Shown: in pieces, positions 1-10,145 of the stretch | Layout: each line of letters opens with the position of its first letter | Position numbering within the stretch: position 1 is the first letter of the stretch | Source: Candidatus Thiothrix anitrata | GTDB taxonomy: Bacteria; Pseudomonadota; Gammaproteobacteria; Thiotrichales; Thiotrichaceae | Assembly (NCBI RefSeq): GCF_017901155.1 | Contig: NZ_CP072800.1 | Coordinates: 1,143,283-1,207,282, forward strand | Reading direction: 5' to 3' | Length of the DNA: 64,000 nt | Translations under genes and position numbers: made by a program | The notes under the pieces: generated by a model | Seen by the model: the letters and a program-made list of their open reading frames with translations, nothing else | What the model was told of the DNA's origin: nothing | Databases searched by the model: none

Positions 1-1341
1 CTTCGACCCCAGCCCCGACACGGGCGAGGCGAAATCCAGATAATCAATCGGCGTATGCTCAATCAACGTGGTATCCCGTGCCGGATCCATCCGCGTCGTC
101 ATCGCCCAAATCACATCCTCCCACTTGCGCGTATTCACATCGTCATCCACCACGATAATAAACTTGGTGTACATGAACTGGCGCAGGAACGACCAAACCC
201 CCATCATCACCCGCTTGGCGTGACCGGGGTATTGCTTCTTGATGCTCACCACCGCCATGCGATACGAACAGCCTTCCGGCGGCAGGTAAAAATCCACAAT
301 CTCAGGAAACTGCTTTTGCAAAATCGGCACGAACACTTCATTCAATGCCAAGCCCAAAATCGCCGGTTCATCCGGCGGTCGCCCCGTATACGTGCTGTGG
401 TAAATCGGGTCTTTGCGGTGCGTAATACGCTCGATAGTGAACACCGGAAAGCTATCAATCTCATTGTAATAGCCGGTATGGTCGCCATAAGGGCCTTCGG
501 GCGCGAAATCGTCGGGGTAAATATGCCCCTCCAACACAAACTCCGCCGACGCAGGCACTTGCAAATCCGAGCCGATGGCTTTCACCAACTCCGTCCGCGA
601 ACCGCGCAACAACCCCGCAAACGCATATTCCGACAGCGTATCCGGCACCGGTGTCACCGCGCCCAAAATCGTCGCCGGGTCAGTGCCAATCGCCACCGCT
701 ACCGGAAACGGCTTACCCGGATTTGCCTGCTGAAACTCGCGAAAATCCAACGCCCCGCCGCGATGCGACAACCAGCGCATAATCACACGGTTCTTGCCCA
801 ACACTTGCTGGCGGTAAATCCCCAAATTCTGGCGTTTCTGATTCGGGCCTTTGGTAATCACCAAGCCCCACGTAATCAGCGGCGCAGCATCCCCCGGCCA
901 GCAATGCTGAATCGGCAGTTTGCTCAAATCTACTTTATCGCCTTCTACCACGACTTGCTGACACGCCGCTTTGCTGACCACTTTCGGTGCCATATCCAGC
1001 ACTTTGCGGAAAATCGGCAGCGCATTCAGTGCATCTTTAAAGCCTTTCGGCGGATCAGGCTGTTTCAGCAATGCCAGCAATTTACCGACTTCACGCAAGG
1101 CTTCGGTGGATTCTTCACCCATCCCCAACGCCACCCGGCGTGGTGTGCCGAACAAGTTGGCGAGTACTGGCGTGTGATGCCCTTTGGGATTTTCAAACAG
1201 CAAGGCAGGGCCGCCAGCACGCAATACGCGGTCGGCGATTTCGGTCATTTCCAGATACGGGTCAACTTCCACGCTAATGCGTTTGAGTTCACCCATTTTT
1301 TCCAGTTGTTGGATAAAGTCGCGTAGGTCATGGTATTTCAT
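1..1341 (-). CDS. ubiD: UbiD-family 4-hydroxy-3-polyprenylbenzoate decarboxylase (3' end outside window)
   Basis: Decarboxylates polyprenyl-hydroxybenzoate in ubiquinone synthesis, a reaction that in this family needs prenylated FMN made by UbiX. The reading frame opens with [19 protein letters not shown] at 1341 and stays open to base 1 (447 codons), ending in PVSGLGSK, which matches a stretch about 50 residues before the end of E. coli UbiD (497 aa), so only the C-terminal tail is missing. Recognisable family stretches include GDHTGYYNE and PEGPYGD in the middle of the protein. The start is the only ATG fitting the family N-terminus. It is divergent from the prenyltransferase gene at 1425, another quinone-pathway type gene. 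Identification is by recognition of the sequence and is firm. Confidence 0.95.
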   Translation of the reverse strand, partial: MKYHDLRDFIQQLEKMGELKRISVEVDPYLEMTEIADRVLRAGGPALLFENPKGHHTPVLANLFGTPRRVALGMGEESTEALREVGKLLALLKQPDPPKGFKDALNALPIFRKVLDMAPKVVSKAACQQVVVEGDKVDLSKLPIQHCWPGDAAPLITWGLVITKGPNQKRQNLGIYRQQVLGKNRVIMRWLSHRGGALDFREFQQANPGKPFPVAVAIGTDPATILGAVTPVPDTLSEYAFAGLLRGSRTELVKAIGSDLQVPASAEFVLEGHIYPDDFAPEGPYGDHTGYYNEIDSFPVFTIERITHRKDPIYHSTYTGRPPDEPAILGLALNEVFVPILQKQFPEIVDFYLPPEGCSYRMAVVSIKKQYPGHAKRVMMGVWSFLRQFMYTKFIIVVDDDVNTRKWEDVIWAMTTRMDPARDTTLIEHTPIDYLDFASPVSGLGSK

Positions 1342-1424
1342 GGCAAGGATAATAACGGAAATCCGCGCCGAGCGGCTATGGGCGTGCGTATAATCCGGTT
1401 TTTTGCAGCGCGATAGGCGACACG

Positions 1425-2360
1425 ATGGCACAAGAACCCGATCTGAGTTTGCGGCAGCAGCCGTTGTTACGTTATTGGCTGGCAACCCGCCCCGCGTTTC
1501 TGGCGGCAAGTGTTGTACCGGCTGTGGTGGGCGCGGCGGCAGCCTGGGCGCAAGGGTATGCCTTGCACGGCTGGTTACTGGCGTGGACAGTGCTGGCGGT
1601 GATGCTGGTACACGCGGGCATGAATGTGCTGAACGATTACTACGACGAGCAAAACGGCACGGATCGGCGCAATATCCAACGCTTGTTTCCGTTTACCGGC
1701 GGCAGTCGCTTTATCCAAAACGGCGTATTGAGCGCGGGTGAAACCTTCGTGTTCGGCGCGTGCTTGCTTTCGGTAGCGATGCTGATCGGGGTGGGATTGG
1801 CATGGCAAAGCGGGATGGATTTGCTGTGGATTGGTGTGGCGGGTTTGGTGATTGGTTGGGGTTATTCCGCACCGCCGTTGAGTTTGAATAGTCGCGGCTT
1901 GGGCGAACCGACGATTGCCTTGAGTTTTGGGATTCTGACCCCGTTGGGCGCGTGGTTTGTACAAACCGGCACGCTGGCGTGGTATCCGATCGTGATCAGT
2001 TTTCCCTTATCGTTGTTAATCATGAATATTTTGCTGATTAACCAGTTTCCCGATCGTGAAGCCGATGCTGCCAGCGGTAAACACCATTGGGTAGTGCGCT
2101 TTGGGGCGGATGCGGCGGCGAAGGTTTATGTGGCGGCGGTCTTGCTGGCAACGTTGTTGCTAGTGTTGTGGGTAATGTTAGATGTATTGCCACCGATGGC
2201 GTTGCTAAGTGCTTTGCCGTTGGGGATTGCGTTGCGGGCAGGTTTGCAATTGGTGGAACACGCGCACGCGCCGCACCAACTCGAACCGGCGATTAAAATG
2301 ACCATTGGCAGTGCCATTTTGCACGGAATGCTATTAAGCCTAGCACTGTGGTTGGTATAG
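1425..2360 (+). CDS. UbiA/MenA-type prenyltransferase
   Basis: Integral membrane enzyme (311 aa, about eight hydrophobic segments) of the UbiA superfamily, which transfers a polyprenyl chain onto an aromatic acceptor. Both Asp-rich motifs are present: [11 protein letters not shown] near residue 70 and [12 protein letters not shown] near 205, the sites that bind Mg2+ and prenyl diphosphate. The overall pattern (N-terminal [15 protein letters not shown], then the [13 protein letters not shown] block) resembles MenA, the 1,4-dihydroxy-2-naphthoate prenyltransferase, more than UbiA. No other menaquinone gene is visible here, so the acceptor is unsettled. It ends 7 bp before truD and probably shares its transcript. 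Confidence 0.82.
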   Translation: MAQEPDLSLRQQPLLRYWLATRPAFLAASVVPAVVGAAAAWAQGYALHGWLLAWTVLAVMLVHAGMNVLNDYYDEQNGTDRRNIQRLFPFTGGSRFIQNGVLSAGETFVFGACLLSVAMLIGVGLAWQSGMDLLWIGVAGLVIGWGYSAPPLSLNSRGLGEPTIALSFGILTPLGAWFVQTGTLAWYPIVISFPLSLLIMNILLINQFPDREADAASGKHHWVVRFGADAAAKVYVAAVLLATLLLVLWVMLDVLPPMALLSALPLGIALRAGLQLVEHAHAPHQLEPAIKMTIGSAILHGMLLSLALWLV

Positions 2361-2367
2361 TCCGCGC

Positions 2368-3450
2368 ATGAATATGACAACCTTTGCGACCAGCGGTTTT
2401 GCCCGCGCTTATGCCGCGCCTTTGTGCGGTCAGTTTCGGGTATTGCCGGAAGATTTTATCGTTGATGAACAGATGGACATCGCCTTGTCGGGTGTCGGTG
2501 AACATTTGTGGCTGCAAATCCGTAAAACCAGCTCTAACACCGACTGGGTGGCGATTCAGCTTGCCAATATTGCCGGGATTGCGGCGAAAGATGTGGGTTA
2601 CGCGGGGCAAAAAGACCGTCATGCGGTGACGACGCAATGGTACAGCGTGCAATTACCTGGCAAAGCCGACCCAGATTTTTCCGCATTGCCGCCGGAAATC
2701 GAAATCCTCCAGCAGTGCCGCCATGATAAAAAACTGCGGCGCGGCGCACTTAGCAGCAACCGTTTTGTACTGACCTTGCGTGAATGCAGCGGTGATTTTG
2801 CGCAAGCGCAGGCAATTTGCGAACAAATTTCCCAGCACGGTATTCCCAATTATTACGGCGAACAGCGTTTCGGGCATGAAGGCGGTAATGTTGATAAAGC
2901 CACTCGCTGGTTTCAGGGGGAATTACGCCCCAAAACCCGTAATCAGTGCAGTATGTATTTATCAGCAGCGCGGTCGTGGATTTTTAACCATATCCTCGCG
3001 CAGCGGGTGCAGGATGGCACTTGGAATCAGCGTTTACCCGGTGATGTTTTTATGCTGGATGGCAGCAATGCGTGGTTTGCGGATGATGCGGCTGAAAACT
3101 TGCCGGAACGCTTGAGTAGTTTGGATATTCACCCCAGCGGTGTGCTGTGGGGCAAGGGCGAACTCGATACCCAAGCGCAAGCGCGTGAGCTGGAATTAAC
3201 CCAAGCGGCGCGGTTTCCGGCGTTGTGTGCGGGCTTAGAAAAGCAGGGCTTGAAAGCAGAGCGTCGTGCGTTGCGGATCAAAGTTAGTGAGTTGCAGTGT
3301 GAGGTGTTGGATGCGTCTACGTTGCGCTTGGCGTTTGCATTACCACCGGGGGCGTTTGCTACGGTGTTGTTGGAACAGTTGGGTGAATTTGTTGCAGCGC
3401 ATCCAGCAACCGCGCCACGTCCGCTGTTGAATGAGCCGCTGACAGCGTAA
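2368..3450 (+). CDS. truD: tRNA pseudouridine(13) synthase TruD
   Basis: Converts U13 of tRNA-Glu to pseudouridine. The 360-residue protein has the TruD signature [18 protein letters not shown] near residues 83-100, which includes the catalytic Asp of KDR, the N-terminal PEDFIVDE block, and the later NYYGEQRFG motif. Length is normal for the family. It follows the prenyltransferase by 7 bp. Its last 92 bp overlap, tail to tail, the 3' end of bioF on the other strand, so the C-termini of both proteins share DNA. Confidence 0.95.
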   Translation: MNMTTFATSGFARAYAAPLCGQFRVLPEDFIVDEQMDIALSGVGEHLWLQIRKTSSNTDWVAIQLANIAGIAAKDVGYAGQKDRHAVTTQWYSVQLPGKADPDFSALPPEIEILQQCRHDKKLRRGALSSNRFVLTLRECSGDFAQAQAICEQISQHGIPNYYGEQRFGHEGGNVDKATRWFQGELRPKTRNQCSMYLSAARSWIFNHILAQRVQDGTWNQRLPGDVFMLDGSNAWFADDAAENLPERLSSLDIHPSGVLWGKGELDTQAQARELELTQAARFPALCAGLEKQGLKAERRALRIKVSELQCEVLDASTLRLAFALPPGAFATVLLEQLGEFVAAHPATAPRPLLNEPLTA

Positions 3451-4555
3451 TCCGTAAGCGTGCGGTATTCGCTGGAACCGTAGGCGGGCGAATTGCCGTG
3501 ACTAATAACCCGCGCTGCGCTAATTGCTGGCTAATGGCTAAGGTTTGCTCGCTGCTACCAATCAATAACGGCTGAATCGCGGTATCAGACGGCATTAACG
3601 GTAAACCCAGTTGTGCTGCACCCTGCCGAAATTGCTGAATCAGGTCGTGTAAATGCTCACGTCGCCAGCTTTCTGTTTCCAGCAATTGCAGGCTTGCCAG
3701 TGTCGCAGCGGCAACGGCGGGTGGTTGTGCGGTGGTGTAAATCCAAGTACGTGCGCTTTGCTTGAGGTATTCGATCAAGTCCTGACTACCTGCCACAAAC
3801 GCACCAGCAGTGCCAAGGGCTTTGCCGAGGGTTGCCATTAAAATGGGCACTGAATCCTGATCTAAATCATGTGCTTCCAGCAAGCCCGCGCCGGTTTTCC
3901 CCAATACGCCAAAGCCGTGTGCATCATCCACCATTAACCACGCCTGATGCGCTTGTGCCACCCGTGCTAAATCGGTGACGGGGGCAATATCGCCATCCAT
4001 ACTAAACACGCCATCAGTCACAATCAGTTGTGTAACGCTGGGGTCGGTTTGTGTTTGTAAACGCGCTTGCAATTGTGTGGTGTCATTGTGCGCATAACGC
4101 ACCCGTTTTGCCCCAGACAATAACCCCGCATCCACCAGCGAGGCATGATTTAAGCGGTCTTGGTAAATCACATCGTGACGACTGGTCAGTAGCGCGTTAG
4201 CCACTCCTAAATTCGCCATATAACCTGTGGAAAACAGCAATGCACTGTCGCGTCCGGTAAAAGCGGCGAGAGCTTCTTCGAGTTGCTGGTGGGGGCGGGA
4301 ATGTCCATTGACTAAATGTGCAGCACCACTGCCTACGCCGTAAGTATTGGCGGCTTGCTGAAAAGTACGGATAACGTCAGGGTGATTCACAAGACCGAGG
4401 TAATCGTTGCTGCAAAAAGTCAGCATTGCCTGACCATTGATGATCATGTGCGGTTGTTGCGGGGAATCAGCGAGTAAGGTGCGGCGGTAAAGGTGTTGGC
4501 TGCGACGTGCGTCGAGTGCGGCGCGAATTTTGGCAAATTTGGGATCAGATGGCAT
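3359..4555 (-). CDS. bioF: 8-amino-7-oxononanoate synthase BioF
   Basis: PLP-dependent condensation of pimeloyl thioester with L-alanine, the first step of biotin ring assembly. The protein (398 aa from this start) shows the AON synthase pattern: CSNDYLGL near residue 50, [11 protein letters not shown], the cofactor Asp in [12 protein letters not shown], and the PLP lysine in [12 protein letters not shown]. The ATG at 4555 ([14 protein letters not shown]) matches the family N-terminus; a GTG at 4597 in the same frame would add 14 unlikely residues. It follows tusA by 48 bp in the same direction. Its 3' end overlaps truD by 92 bp in antisense. No other bio gene is in the window. Confidence 0.93.
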   Translation of the reverse strand: MPSDPKFAKIRAALDARRSQHLYRRTLLADSPQQPHMIINGQAMLTFCSNDYLGLVNHPDVIRTFQQAANTYGVGSGAAHLVNGHSRPHQQLEEALAAFTGRDSALLFSTGYMANLGVANALLTSRHDVIYQDRLNHASLVDAGLLSGAKRVRYAHNDTTQLQARLQTQTDPSVTQLIVTDGVFSMDGDIAPVTDLARVAQAHQAWLMVDDAHGFGVLGKTGAGLLEAHDLDQDSVPILMATLGKALGTAGAFVAGSQDLIEYLKQSARTWIYTTAQPPAVAAATLASLQLLETESWRREHLHDLIQQFRQGAAQLGLPLMPSDTAIQPLLIGSSEQTLAISQQLAQRGLLVTAIRPPTVPANTARLRITLSAAHSTADVARLLDALQQIHPTVPTTP

Positions 4556-4603
4556 GGATGTGGGATTGATGCAGGGGCGAAAAACTTCCGCCCCCACCAG
4601 CTA

Positions 4604-4834
4604 TTACGCTTTCTGAATCATGAAAGTGTATTCGCCGCCTGCTTCAGCCGTGCTGATCATTGCATTGCCAGTTTGCTTGCAGAATGCTTCCATATCTTTA
4701 ACAGAACCGGGGTCTGTAGCGATAACTTTCAGCACTTCGCCAGACGCTAAGCCATTGATGGCTTTCTTGGTGCGTAAAATTGGCAGTGGGCAATTCAAGC
4801 CGCGTGCATCGAGTTCTTGTTTAAAATCAGACAT
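4604..4834 (-). CDS. tusA: TusA-family sulfur carrier protein
   Basis: Small cytosolic persulfide carrier (76 aa). The sulfur-binding cysteine is Cys15 in the CPLP motif (ARGLNCPLPI), with the typical ...LRTKKAINGLASGEVL... continuation and the Gly-Asp-like DPGSVKDM segment. In E. coli TusA hands sulfur from IscS to TusBCD for tRNA thiolation; in sulfur oxidisers TusA homologues also shuttle sulfane sulfur in the oxidation pathway. With sox genes elsewhere in the window either role is possible. A strong ribosome binding site (AGGAGAGG) lies just upstream of the ATG. It precedes bioF on the minus strand. Confidence 0.92.
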   Translation of the reverse strand: MSDFKQELDARGLNCPLPILRTKKAINGLASGEVLKVIATDPGSVKDMEAFCKQTGNAMISTAEAGGEYTFMIQKA

Positions 4835-4956
4835 ATTTCCTCTCCTGATCTATCAATTAATCTAAAGCGATCCGTAAAACTTGCCGCGTAAACATACCAT
4901 CAAAATTGCTAGATCGCTATATCTTTGTATACTAATACTTTGTTCAACGGGGATAG

Positions 4957-5799
4957 ATGATGGCTGATGGCGAATTGTTTTTTACCAAAATGCATGGAAT
5001 CGGCAATGATTTTGTGGTGTTAGACGGCATCAACCAAACGGTGAACTTGAATGCCGAGCAGGTGCGGCGTATTGCTGATCGCCATTTTGGGGTGGGTTGT
5101 GATCAGTTATTGGTGGTGGAAGCGTATGCAGGTGAGGAAGCTGATTTTCGCTACCGCATTTTTAACGCCGACGGGAGTGAGGTCGAACAATGTGGTAATG
5201 GGGCGCGTTGTTTCGCCCGGTTTGTGTATGATCAGGGTTTGACGCAAAAAACCACGATTCCGGTAATGACTGCCAGTGGTTTGATTGTGCTTAATATTCA
5301 GCCCAATGGACAGGTCATGGTGAACATGGGCGTACCAGAATTCTCGCCGGAACGCATCCCTTTCATTTCCGAACGGCAGCAAACGCTTTATAATCGGGAG
5401 ATAGCTGGGGAATGGGTGTCATTTTCCGCCGTGTCGATGGGCAATCCCCATGCCGTGTTGCAAGTCACGGATGTCGATACGGCTCCGGTTGGTGTACTTG
5501 GCCTCGCATTAGAGCAGCATCCGAGTTTTCCTCGGCGCGTCAATGTTGGGTTTATGCAGGTGTTGGGGCGTGATCGTATCCGTTTACGGGTATTCGAGCG
5601 TGGCTCCGGTGAAACCTTGGCGTGCGGTACGGGCGCGTGTGCCGCAGTGGTGGCGGGATGTATCCAAGGTTTGTTGGATACGCAGGTAACGGTGGCGTTG
5701 CCGGGTGGCGATTTGCAGATACGCTGGGATGGCGAAGGTCAGCCCGTTTGGATGACAGGTCCGGCAGAAACGGTATTCAGGGGAACACTCAGACTATGA
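4957..5799 (+). CDS. dapF: diaminopimelate epimerase DapF
   Basis: Interconverts LL- and meso-diaminopimelate in lysine and peptidoglycan synthesis without a cofactor. Both catalytic cysteines are in place: Cys79 in EQCGNGARC and Cys223 in [11 protein letters not shown]. The [16 protein letters not shown]-terminus is diagnostic. Length (280 aa) is normal. Two adjacent ATGs (4957 and 4960) could both serve as start. The stop overlaps the next ATG (ATGA at 5796-5799), so it is translationally coupled to the DUF484 gene and then xerC, the conserved gammaproteobacterial dapF-DUF484-xerC operon. Confidence 0.96.
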   Translation: MMADGELFFTKMHGIGNDFVVLDGINQTVNLNAEQVRRIADRHFGVGCDQLLVVEAYAGEEADFRYRIFNADGSEVEQCGNGARCFARFVYDQGLTQKTTIPVMTASGLIVLNIQPNGQVMVNMGVPEFSPERIPFISERQQTLYNREIAGEWVSFSAVSMGNPHAVLQVTDVDTAPVGVLGLALEQHPSFPRRVNVGFMQVLGRDRIRLRVFERGSGETLACGTGACAAVVAGCIQGLLDTQVTVALPGGDLQIRWDGEGQPVWMTGPAETVFRGTLRL

Positions 5800-6512
5800 G
5801 CAAACACGACGGACAGGGTAAGGACATCAGCGCGGCGCAAGTGGCAGCGTGGTTGCGGGAGCATCCCGACTTTTTCCACGACCATGAGGATGTGCTGGAT
5901 GTGTTGCGTATTCCGCATCCGCAAACGGGCGGAACGGTTTCTCTGTTGGAGCGTTTGGTGCAACGTCAGCGTGAGCGTTATCAGGATTTGGAGCAACGCC
6001 AAGGCGATATGCTCAAAGCCGCGCGCGACAGCGAAAATGTGGTGCATCGTTTACACCACATGGCTTTAGAACTGATGATGTGCGACAGTTTGGACGACGT
6101 GGTGGCAACCTGTAATAGTTTGTTACGCGGTGATTTTAAAGCCGATAGCGTGGTGTTGCGTTTGATTGGGCGCGGTGAAGCGCGTGATGGCCTGCATTTT
6201 ATTGACCCCGATGATAAATACCTCAAACAACTAGCCACGGTATTTCGTAAACGCCAGCCGGTGTGTGGGCGGTTGCGTCCGCGTCAGCAAACGTTCCTGT
6301 TTGGTGCGGCGGGGGCGGATATTAAATCGGCAGTGTTGATTCCCTTGTACGAAGCGCGTGAAATCGGGGTTTTGGCACTGGGTAGCGAAAACGAAGCGCG
6401 TTTTTACCCCGGAATGGGGACATTATTTATTACCCAATTAGGGGAGTTGGTGGCACGGGCATTATCGCGTCATTTGGCGATGCCGTTGCACGCCCTCGAA
6501 GCAGGTTCCTGA
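5796..6512 (+). CDS. DUF484 family protein
   Basis: Conserved protein of unknown function (238 aa) found between dapF and xerC in many gammaproteobacteria (E. coli yigA position). The N-terminus [19 protein letters not shown] followed by LRIPHP is the family signature. A helical, probably coiled-coil segment around residues 50-85 ([15 protein letters not shown]) leads into a GAF-like C-terminal half ending in the [11 protein letters not shown] helix. The start is the ATG overlapping the dapF stop. It ends directly at the xerC start codon. Confidence 0.9.
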   Translation: MSKHDGQGKDISAAQVAAWLREHPDFFHDHEDVLDVLRIPHPQTGGTVSLLERLVQRQRERYQDLEQRQGDMLKAARDSENVVHRLHHMALELMMCDSLDDVVATCNSLLRGDFKADSVVLRLIGRGEARDGLHFIDPDDKYLKQLATVFRKRQPVCGRLRPRQQTFLFGAAGADIKSAVLIPLYEAREIGVLALGSENEARFYPGMGTLFITQLGELVARALSRHLAMPLHALEAGS

Positions 6513-7424
6513 GTGGATACCACCTCTACCGATATTATTCTTGCCCGTTATCATCATCATCTCGTCAGCGAAAAGCGTTATTCGCCACGCACGGTGGTTA
6601 GCTATGAAAGCGATTTAAACGATTTTCTGGCTTGGCTTGAAAAGCAAAAACCGGATACCGAACCCTCCTTACAGCAGGTGCAAACTTGGCAGGTACGCCA
6701 GTGGGTCAGTCAGTTACACCGTAAGGGACTGTCGGGGAAAAGTTTACAGCGTAAATTGTCTTCAATCCGGCGCGTTTACCGTTTTTTATTGCGCGAAAAT
6801 CTGATCGAGCACAATCCGGTGGTCGATGTGCAATCGCCTAAACACGTGCGCAAATTACCCGATACCCTTGATGCGGAAACCCTTGACCGTTTGTTATCAC
6901 TCGAAACCGATGATGTGTTGGCGGTGCGTGATCGTGCGTTGATGGAATTGCTGTATTCCTCCGGGTTGCGTTTGGCGGAATTGGTGGGGTTGGATGTGAC
7001 GCACTTTGATCGCCATCAGCAGCAGGTGCGGGTGTTGGGTAAAGGCAATAAAGAGCGTTATGTGCCGGTTGGGCGGGTTGCGGTCACGGCTTTGCAAGCA
7101 TGGTTGCAACAGCGTGGCGCGTTAGCAGCGCACGGTGAACCAGCGTTGTTTGTGAGTATGCGAGGGACGCGCCTGCACCCACGTAGTGTGCAATTTCGCT
7201 TGAATCATTGGCGGTTGCAGCAAGGGCTGGATCAGCATGTGCATCCGCACAAGTTACGCCATTCGTTTGCCAGTCATATGCTGGAATCATCCGGGGATTT
7301 ACGCGCAGTGCAGGAAATGCTGGGTCATGCCGACATTAGCACAACCCAAATTTATACCCATTTGGACTTTCAGCATTTGGCGAGTGTGTATGATAAAGCC
7401 CATCCACGCGCCCGCAAAAAATAG
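6513..7424 (+). CDS. xerC: site-specific tyrosine recombinase XerC
   Basis: Acts with XerD at dif to resolve chromosome dimers. The 303-residue protein has an N-terminal SAM-like core-binding domain (residues 8-100) and a catalytic domain with the full active site: Arg153 (SGLRLAEL), Lys177 (VLGKGNKER), His246-x-x-Arg249 (HKLRH), His272 (GHADISTTQIY) and the nucleophile Tyr281. The start is a GTG directly abutting the DUF484 stop, consistent with coupled translation in the dapF operon. XerD is excluded mainly by this context. Confidence 0.94.
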   Translation: MDTTSTDIILARYHHHLVSEKRYSPRTVVSYESDLNDFLAWLEKQKPDTEPSLQQVQTWQVRQWVSQLHRKGLSGKSLQRKLSSIRRVYRFLLRENLIEHNPVVDVQSPKHVRKLPDTLDAETLDRLLSLETDDVLAVRDRALMELLYSSGLRLAELVGLDVTHFDRHQQQVRVLGKGNKERYVPVGRVAVTALQAWLQQRGALAAHGEPALFVSMRGTRLHPRSVQFRLNHWRLQQGLDQHVHPHKLRHSFASHMLESSGDLRAVQEMLGHADISTTQIYTHLDFQHLASVYDKAHPRARKK

Positions 7425-7426
7425 CC

Positions 7427-8032
7427 TCAATCTTCGACAATCCAGATGGAGCTAATAGTCGCTGAAGGTGATGCCATCATGGTGGTGGTTGCACCATTGG
7501 CATAGACACCTGCCATCCCTTCCTCACTCATGATTTGAAACTCGGTGTTATCTGGCATGTTTTTGAATTTGGCAAACTCCCGTGATTCAATTTCCGTGAA
7601 ATCAATCTCCGTGAGGCCGCCGAGTTTGTCAGCCGCATCTTGCACTGACATACCAACAGCGACACCTTGCGGGGTGGTAAATTGCGGGCTGAATACGCGT
7701 ATCAGTGCAATCGAGCCTTCTTCATTGAGCAGCACGTTCATGAGGGTGTTTGCGGCGACGTTAATGGCAGTCCATTCAATGCCTTCGCCATCTTCAGCCG
7801 TTTCGCTGGTGGCATTGGGAATGCTGGCAAGGGCTTCATCTAGGTTCATACCCAAGGCAACGCTACCCACCGCAAGACTGGTGATGGCGTTATTTGGTGA
7901 GGGTTGCGTCGTCGTGGTATTGCTGACCGGAGGTGTTGTTTGTGGTGAGGACGGAGCTTTGTCCTCACCACAAGCTGTGATCAGAACACCAGTGCTGAAT
8001 AACAAGCTGGCGGTTAATAATTTGAGCAACAT
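7427..8032 (-). CDS. predicted lipoprotein, function unknown
   Basis: A 201-residue protein with a lipoprotein signal peptide: hydrophobic stretch at residues 2-20 ending in the lipobox ITAC, Cys21 being the likely lipidated residue. A Ser/Thr/Pro/Gln-rich linker (residues 26-47) precedes a globular domain. That domain seems to contain two related halves: GSVALGMNLDEALASIPNA and later GVAVGMSVQDAADKLGG both have the V-x-x-G-M-s-h-x-(D/E)-A-h pattern, so an internal duplication is likely. No function can be assigned. It converges on xerC with only 2 bp between the stops. Confidence 0.75.
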   Translation of the reverse strand: MLLKLLTASLLFSTGVLITACGEDKAPSSPQTTPPVSNTTTTQPSPNNAITSLAVGSVALGMNLDEALASIPNATSETAEDGEGIEWTAINVAANTLMNVLLNEEGSIALIRVFSPQFTTPQGVAVGMSVQDAADKLGGLTEIDFTEIESREFAKFKNMPDNTEFQIMSEEGMAGVYANGATTTMMASPSATISSIWIVED

Positions 8033-8072
8033 AGTTACCTTCCGTGGATGCTGAATAACTCGCTAGTGTAAC

Positions 8073-8414
8073 TTAGACTGGGTTCTCAAAGAATACATAA
8101 GATGTTGAGTAATCACTGAACTCAAAATAGACCTTCTTTTCGTCAGGGTCGGCTACGCCATTGAGATTGGCATCAAGTATGCCGTAGCCGAAACGGAAAG
8201 GCCGGTCTGTGCCATTGTCGGTTCCTAAGGCTGTGGTGAGTTTGTCGACTTTGATAAAGCGTCGTACCAGCTTCTCACCTGCATAAACTTCAAGCACGCC
8301 GTTAACACCTGTCCAGTTATTGATTCCACGCCCGATTTTGTTTTGGGTTTCTTGAGTACACGCGCCTAAGCCGAATAGCAGGCTGGTAGCTAATAAAGTG
8401 TGCGTCAATTTCAT
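8073..8414 (-). CDS. small predicted lipoprotein, function unknown
   Basis: 113 residues with a signal peptide ending in the lipobox LGAC (Cys19), so probably anchored in a membrane facing the periplasm. The mature part has a DANLNGVADPDEKKVYFEF stretch whose D-x-N-x-N-G-x-x-D spacing resembles a Ca2+-binding loop. No family is recognised. It lies between another lipoprotein (8032 start) and the ankyrin gene on the same strand, so the three may form one transcript for envelope proteins. Confidence 0.7.
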   Translation of the reverse strand: MKLTHTLLATSLLFGLGACTQETQNKIGRGINNWTGVNGVLEVYAGEKLVRRFIKVDKLTTALGTDNGTDRPFRFGYGILDANLNGVADPDEKKVYFEFSDYSTSYVFFENPV

Positions 8415-8429
8415 GAGATTTCCTTTGAG

Positions 8430-9107
8430 TTAATAGCCAAGAATTCGGGCAGTCCGTAAATCGCCATTGTCTAAAGCCATTTGGACGGGGGTTTTGCCAA
8501 AATCACTAGTTGGTATATTGGGGTTCAAACCTTGCTGTTTCAAGTAGTTGGCAATATCTGCTTTGCCAAATCGAGCAGCAGTGTGTATGGCAGTCCAGCC
8601 ATTGGTGGTGGTGGTATTGATATTCACCCCACTTCTATGCAGATACATGACTAGCGGCAGTGAGCCGTATTGTGTTGCGCCGTGAATGGCGGTTGCGCCA
8701 TTGTTATTGACCGTATTGGGATTCGCGCCTTGCCGTAACATTTCTGCAACCTCGACAGTGTTTCCCTCTCTGGCGGCTAGCCAGAATCTGGAGTCTTTTT
8801 CTTCTTGTGAAAGTTGTGGGACTTCGGGTTGTGCTGGTGCTGCGGCTGTGGGGTCAGGCATATAGCCGTCTGCATTAGCGACTGGCGCAACAGCAGTTGT
8901 TGGATCCGGCATAAAACCATCAGGGGTGGCCAATGGCATGGTTGCGGTTTCATACGTTGTTATGGGGGCTGCGACGGCTTCTGCCACAGCAGGTGTCGCA
9001 GTGGCATGTGGCGTGAAAATGTCGTCAAAACCTTCCGCTAATAATGCAGGGCTATGGATCAGAGCGACGAGAACCGCTGCTGCTAGGCTAGTTTGTTTGA
9101 TATGCAT
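8430..9107 (-). CDS. secreted ankyrin-repeat protein
   Basis: 225 residues from the ATG at 9107 (MHIKQTSLAAAVLVALIHSPALLAEG), which gives a clean signal peptide; the frame is open further upstream but that part overlaps the preceding ATPase gene. A low-complexity region with two imperfect repeats (ATPDGFMPDPTTAVAP / NADGYMPDPTAAAPA, about residues 58-92) precedes at least three ankyrin repeats from about residue 108 to the C-terminus (DSRFWLAAREGNTVEVAEMLRQG, NNNGATAIHGATQYGSLPLVMYL, TTNGWTAIHTAARFGKADIANYL). Ankyrin repeats bind proteins, so a periplasmic partner is likely but cannot be named. Confidence 0.8.
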   Translation of the reverse strand: MHIKQTSLAAAVLVALIHSPALLAEGFDDIFTPHATATPAVAEAVAAPITTYETATMPLATPDGFMPDPTTAVAPVANADGYMPDPTAAAPAQPEVPQLSQEEKDSRFWLAAREGNTVEVAEMLRQGANPNTVNNNGATAIHGATQYGSLPLVMYLHRSGVNINTTTTNGWTAIHTAARFGKADIANYLKQQGLNPNIPTSDFGKTPVQMALDNGDLRTARILGY

Positions 9108-9150
9108 GGGTATGGCCTTGAGTTTTGCTATTGCGCTACCCCGTTGATCA

Positions 9151-9909
9151 TTACGAGGTGTGGCAATGGTTAAAGAAATGCCGCGCCGCACGTCCGCTAG
9201 GGCCGCCACGTTCAGCCGCAAAGCTGATGGCCTCCTGGTGTAGTAAGTCGGTGTCCTGTACGCGGCCTTTGAAGAGGTTGTCGATGATGCCCAGATAGGT
9301 TTCTTCACTCATTTGGCTAAACGGTAGGGATAACCCAAAACGGTCGGATAGCGACAGCGATTCTTCAAGGTCGCTACTGGGCGACAAAGAACTATCATCC
9401 ACGCTTAACTGTGCAGGGGTTAAACGACGGCATACTGATGTGCCGTAAATCAGCACATTGGCAGGCGGTTTTTCAAGTGTGCCTTCCATCGTGCTTTTGA
9501 GCATTCGATATTCGCCGTTACTTTCTTCAAAAGTCAGGTCATCGCAATAAATGATGAAGCGGTGATGGGAATCGACGATTTCATCCGTAATATCTACCAG
9601 CAAATGCAAGTCTTCTTTAGGAATCTGAATCATGCGCAGCCCGTAAGTATGATAACGGGTCAAAAGTGCTTTGATCAGTGATGATTTACCGACACCCCGT
9701 GCGCCCCACAGCAGGGCATGGCTGGCGGGCTTGCCACGCAAAAAATTTTCGGTATTGCGAAACAGTGCATCCTTTTGCTCATCAATGCCCATCAGAGTAT
9801 CAGGGTTGACTAAATCCACATTGGTAATGGGCTTGAGAAAATGTCGGTTGGAACGCCAGACCGCAGCGATGGTGCTACGCCAATCAATTGTCAATTTGCC
9901 AAAAGCCAT
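9151..9909 (-). CDS. DUF815-family AAA ATPase
   Basis: Cytosolic AAA+ ATPase of 252 residues. The sequence GIDEQKDALFRNTENFLRGKPASHALLWG leads into the Walker A GARGVGKSS (residues 69-77); the Walker B is FIIYCDDLTF and is followed by the DUF815 landmark LKSTMEGTLEKPPANVLIYGTS. Sensor/Arg-finger region RFGLSLPF is present. The substrate of this family is unknown. A good ribosome binding site (AAGGGAG) precedes the ATG. It is divergent from the membrane protein gene at 10146, with 236 bp between. Confidence 0.85.
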   Translation of the reverse strand: MAFGKLTIDWRSTIAAVWRSNRHFLKPITNVDLVNPDTLMGIDEQKDALFRNTENFLRGKPASHALLWGARGVGKSSLIKALLTRYHTYGLRMIQIPKEDLHLLVDITDEIVDSHHRFIIYCDDLTFEESNGEYRMLKSTMEGTLEKPPANVLIYGTSVCRRLTPAQLSVDDSSLSPSSDLEESLSLSDRFGLSLPFSQMSEETYLGIIDNLFKGRVQDTDLLHQEAISFAAERGGPSGRAARHFFNHCHTS

Positions 9910-10145
9910 CGAAACTCAACTCCCTTGCTGATCTGCTACCATTGTCTGATGAAATACAGATTCCAAGTTTAGCTGGTTACGCAAGACTTTTCTGCTGCTT
10001 TCTGATAGTGGGAGCGATTTTTATGATGGGGTAAAATTTACCCGCAAGGTATCTATTTGTTGATGCTTGTGATAAATAGGCTTCAGTGCATTAGAGAATG
10101 CTAATGTTCTTGAAGTGCGGCATGACCGCGAGGATGTTTCAAACG
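9910..10145. promoter_or_regulatory. divergent intergenic region with a short palindrome
   Basis: Noncoding stretch between two divergent starts that must hold promoters for both. It contains the near-perfect inverted repeat GGGTAAAATTTACCC at 10029-10043 (7-bp arms, one central base), suitable for a dimeric regulator. Nothing else is recognisable. Confidence 0.35.

Noticed and set aside
55-1326. A 423-codon open frame on the plus strand
   Set aside because: It is antisense to ubiD, His/Arg/Gln-rich as shadow frames of this codon usage are, and matches nothing.
4574-4594. Hairpin GGGGCG/CGCCCC between tusA and bioF
   Set aside because: Short 6-bp stem without a T run; could be chance. Not called as an attenuator.
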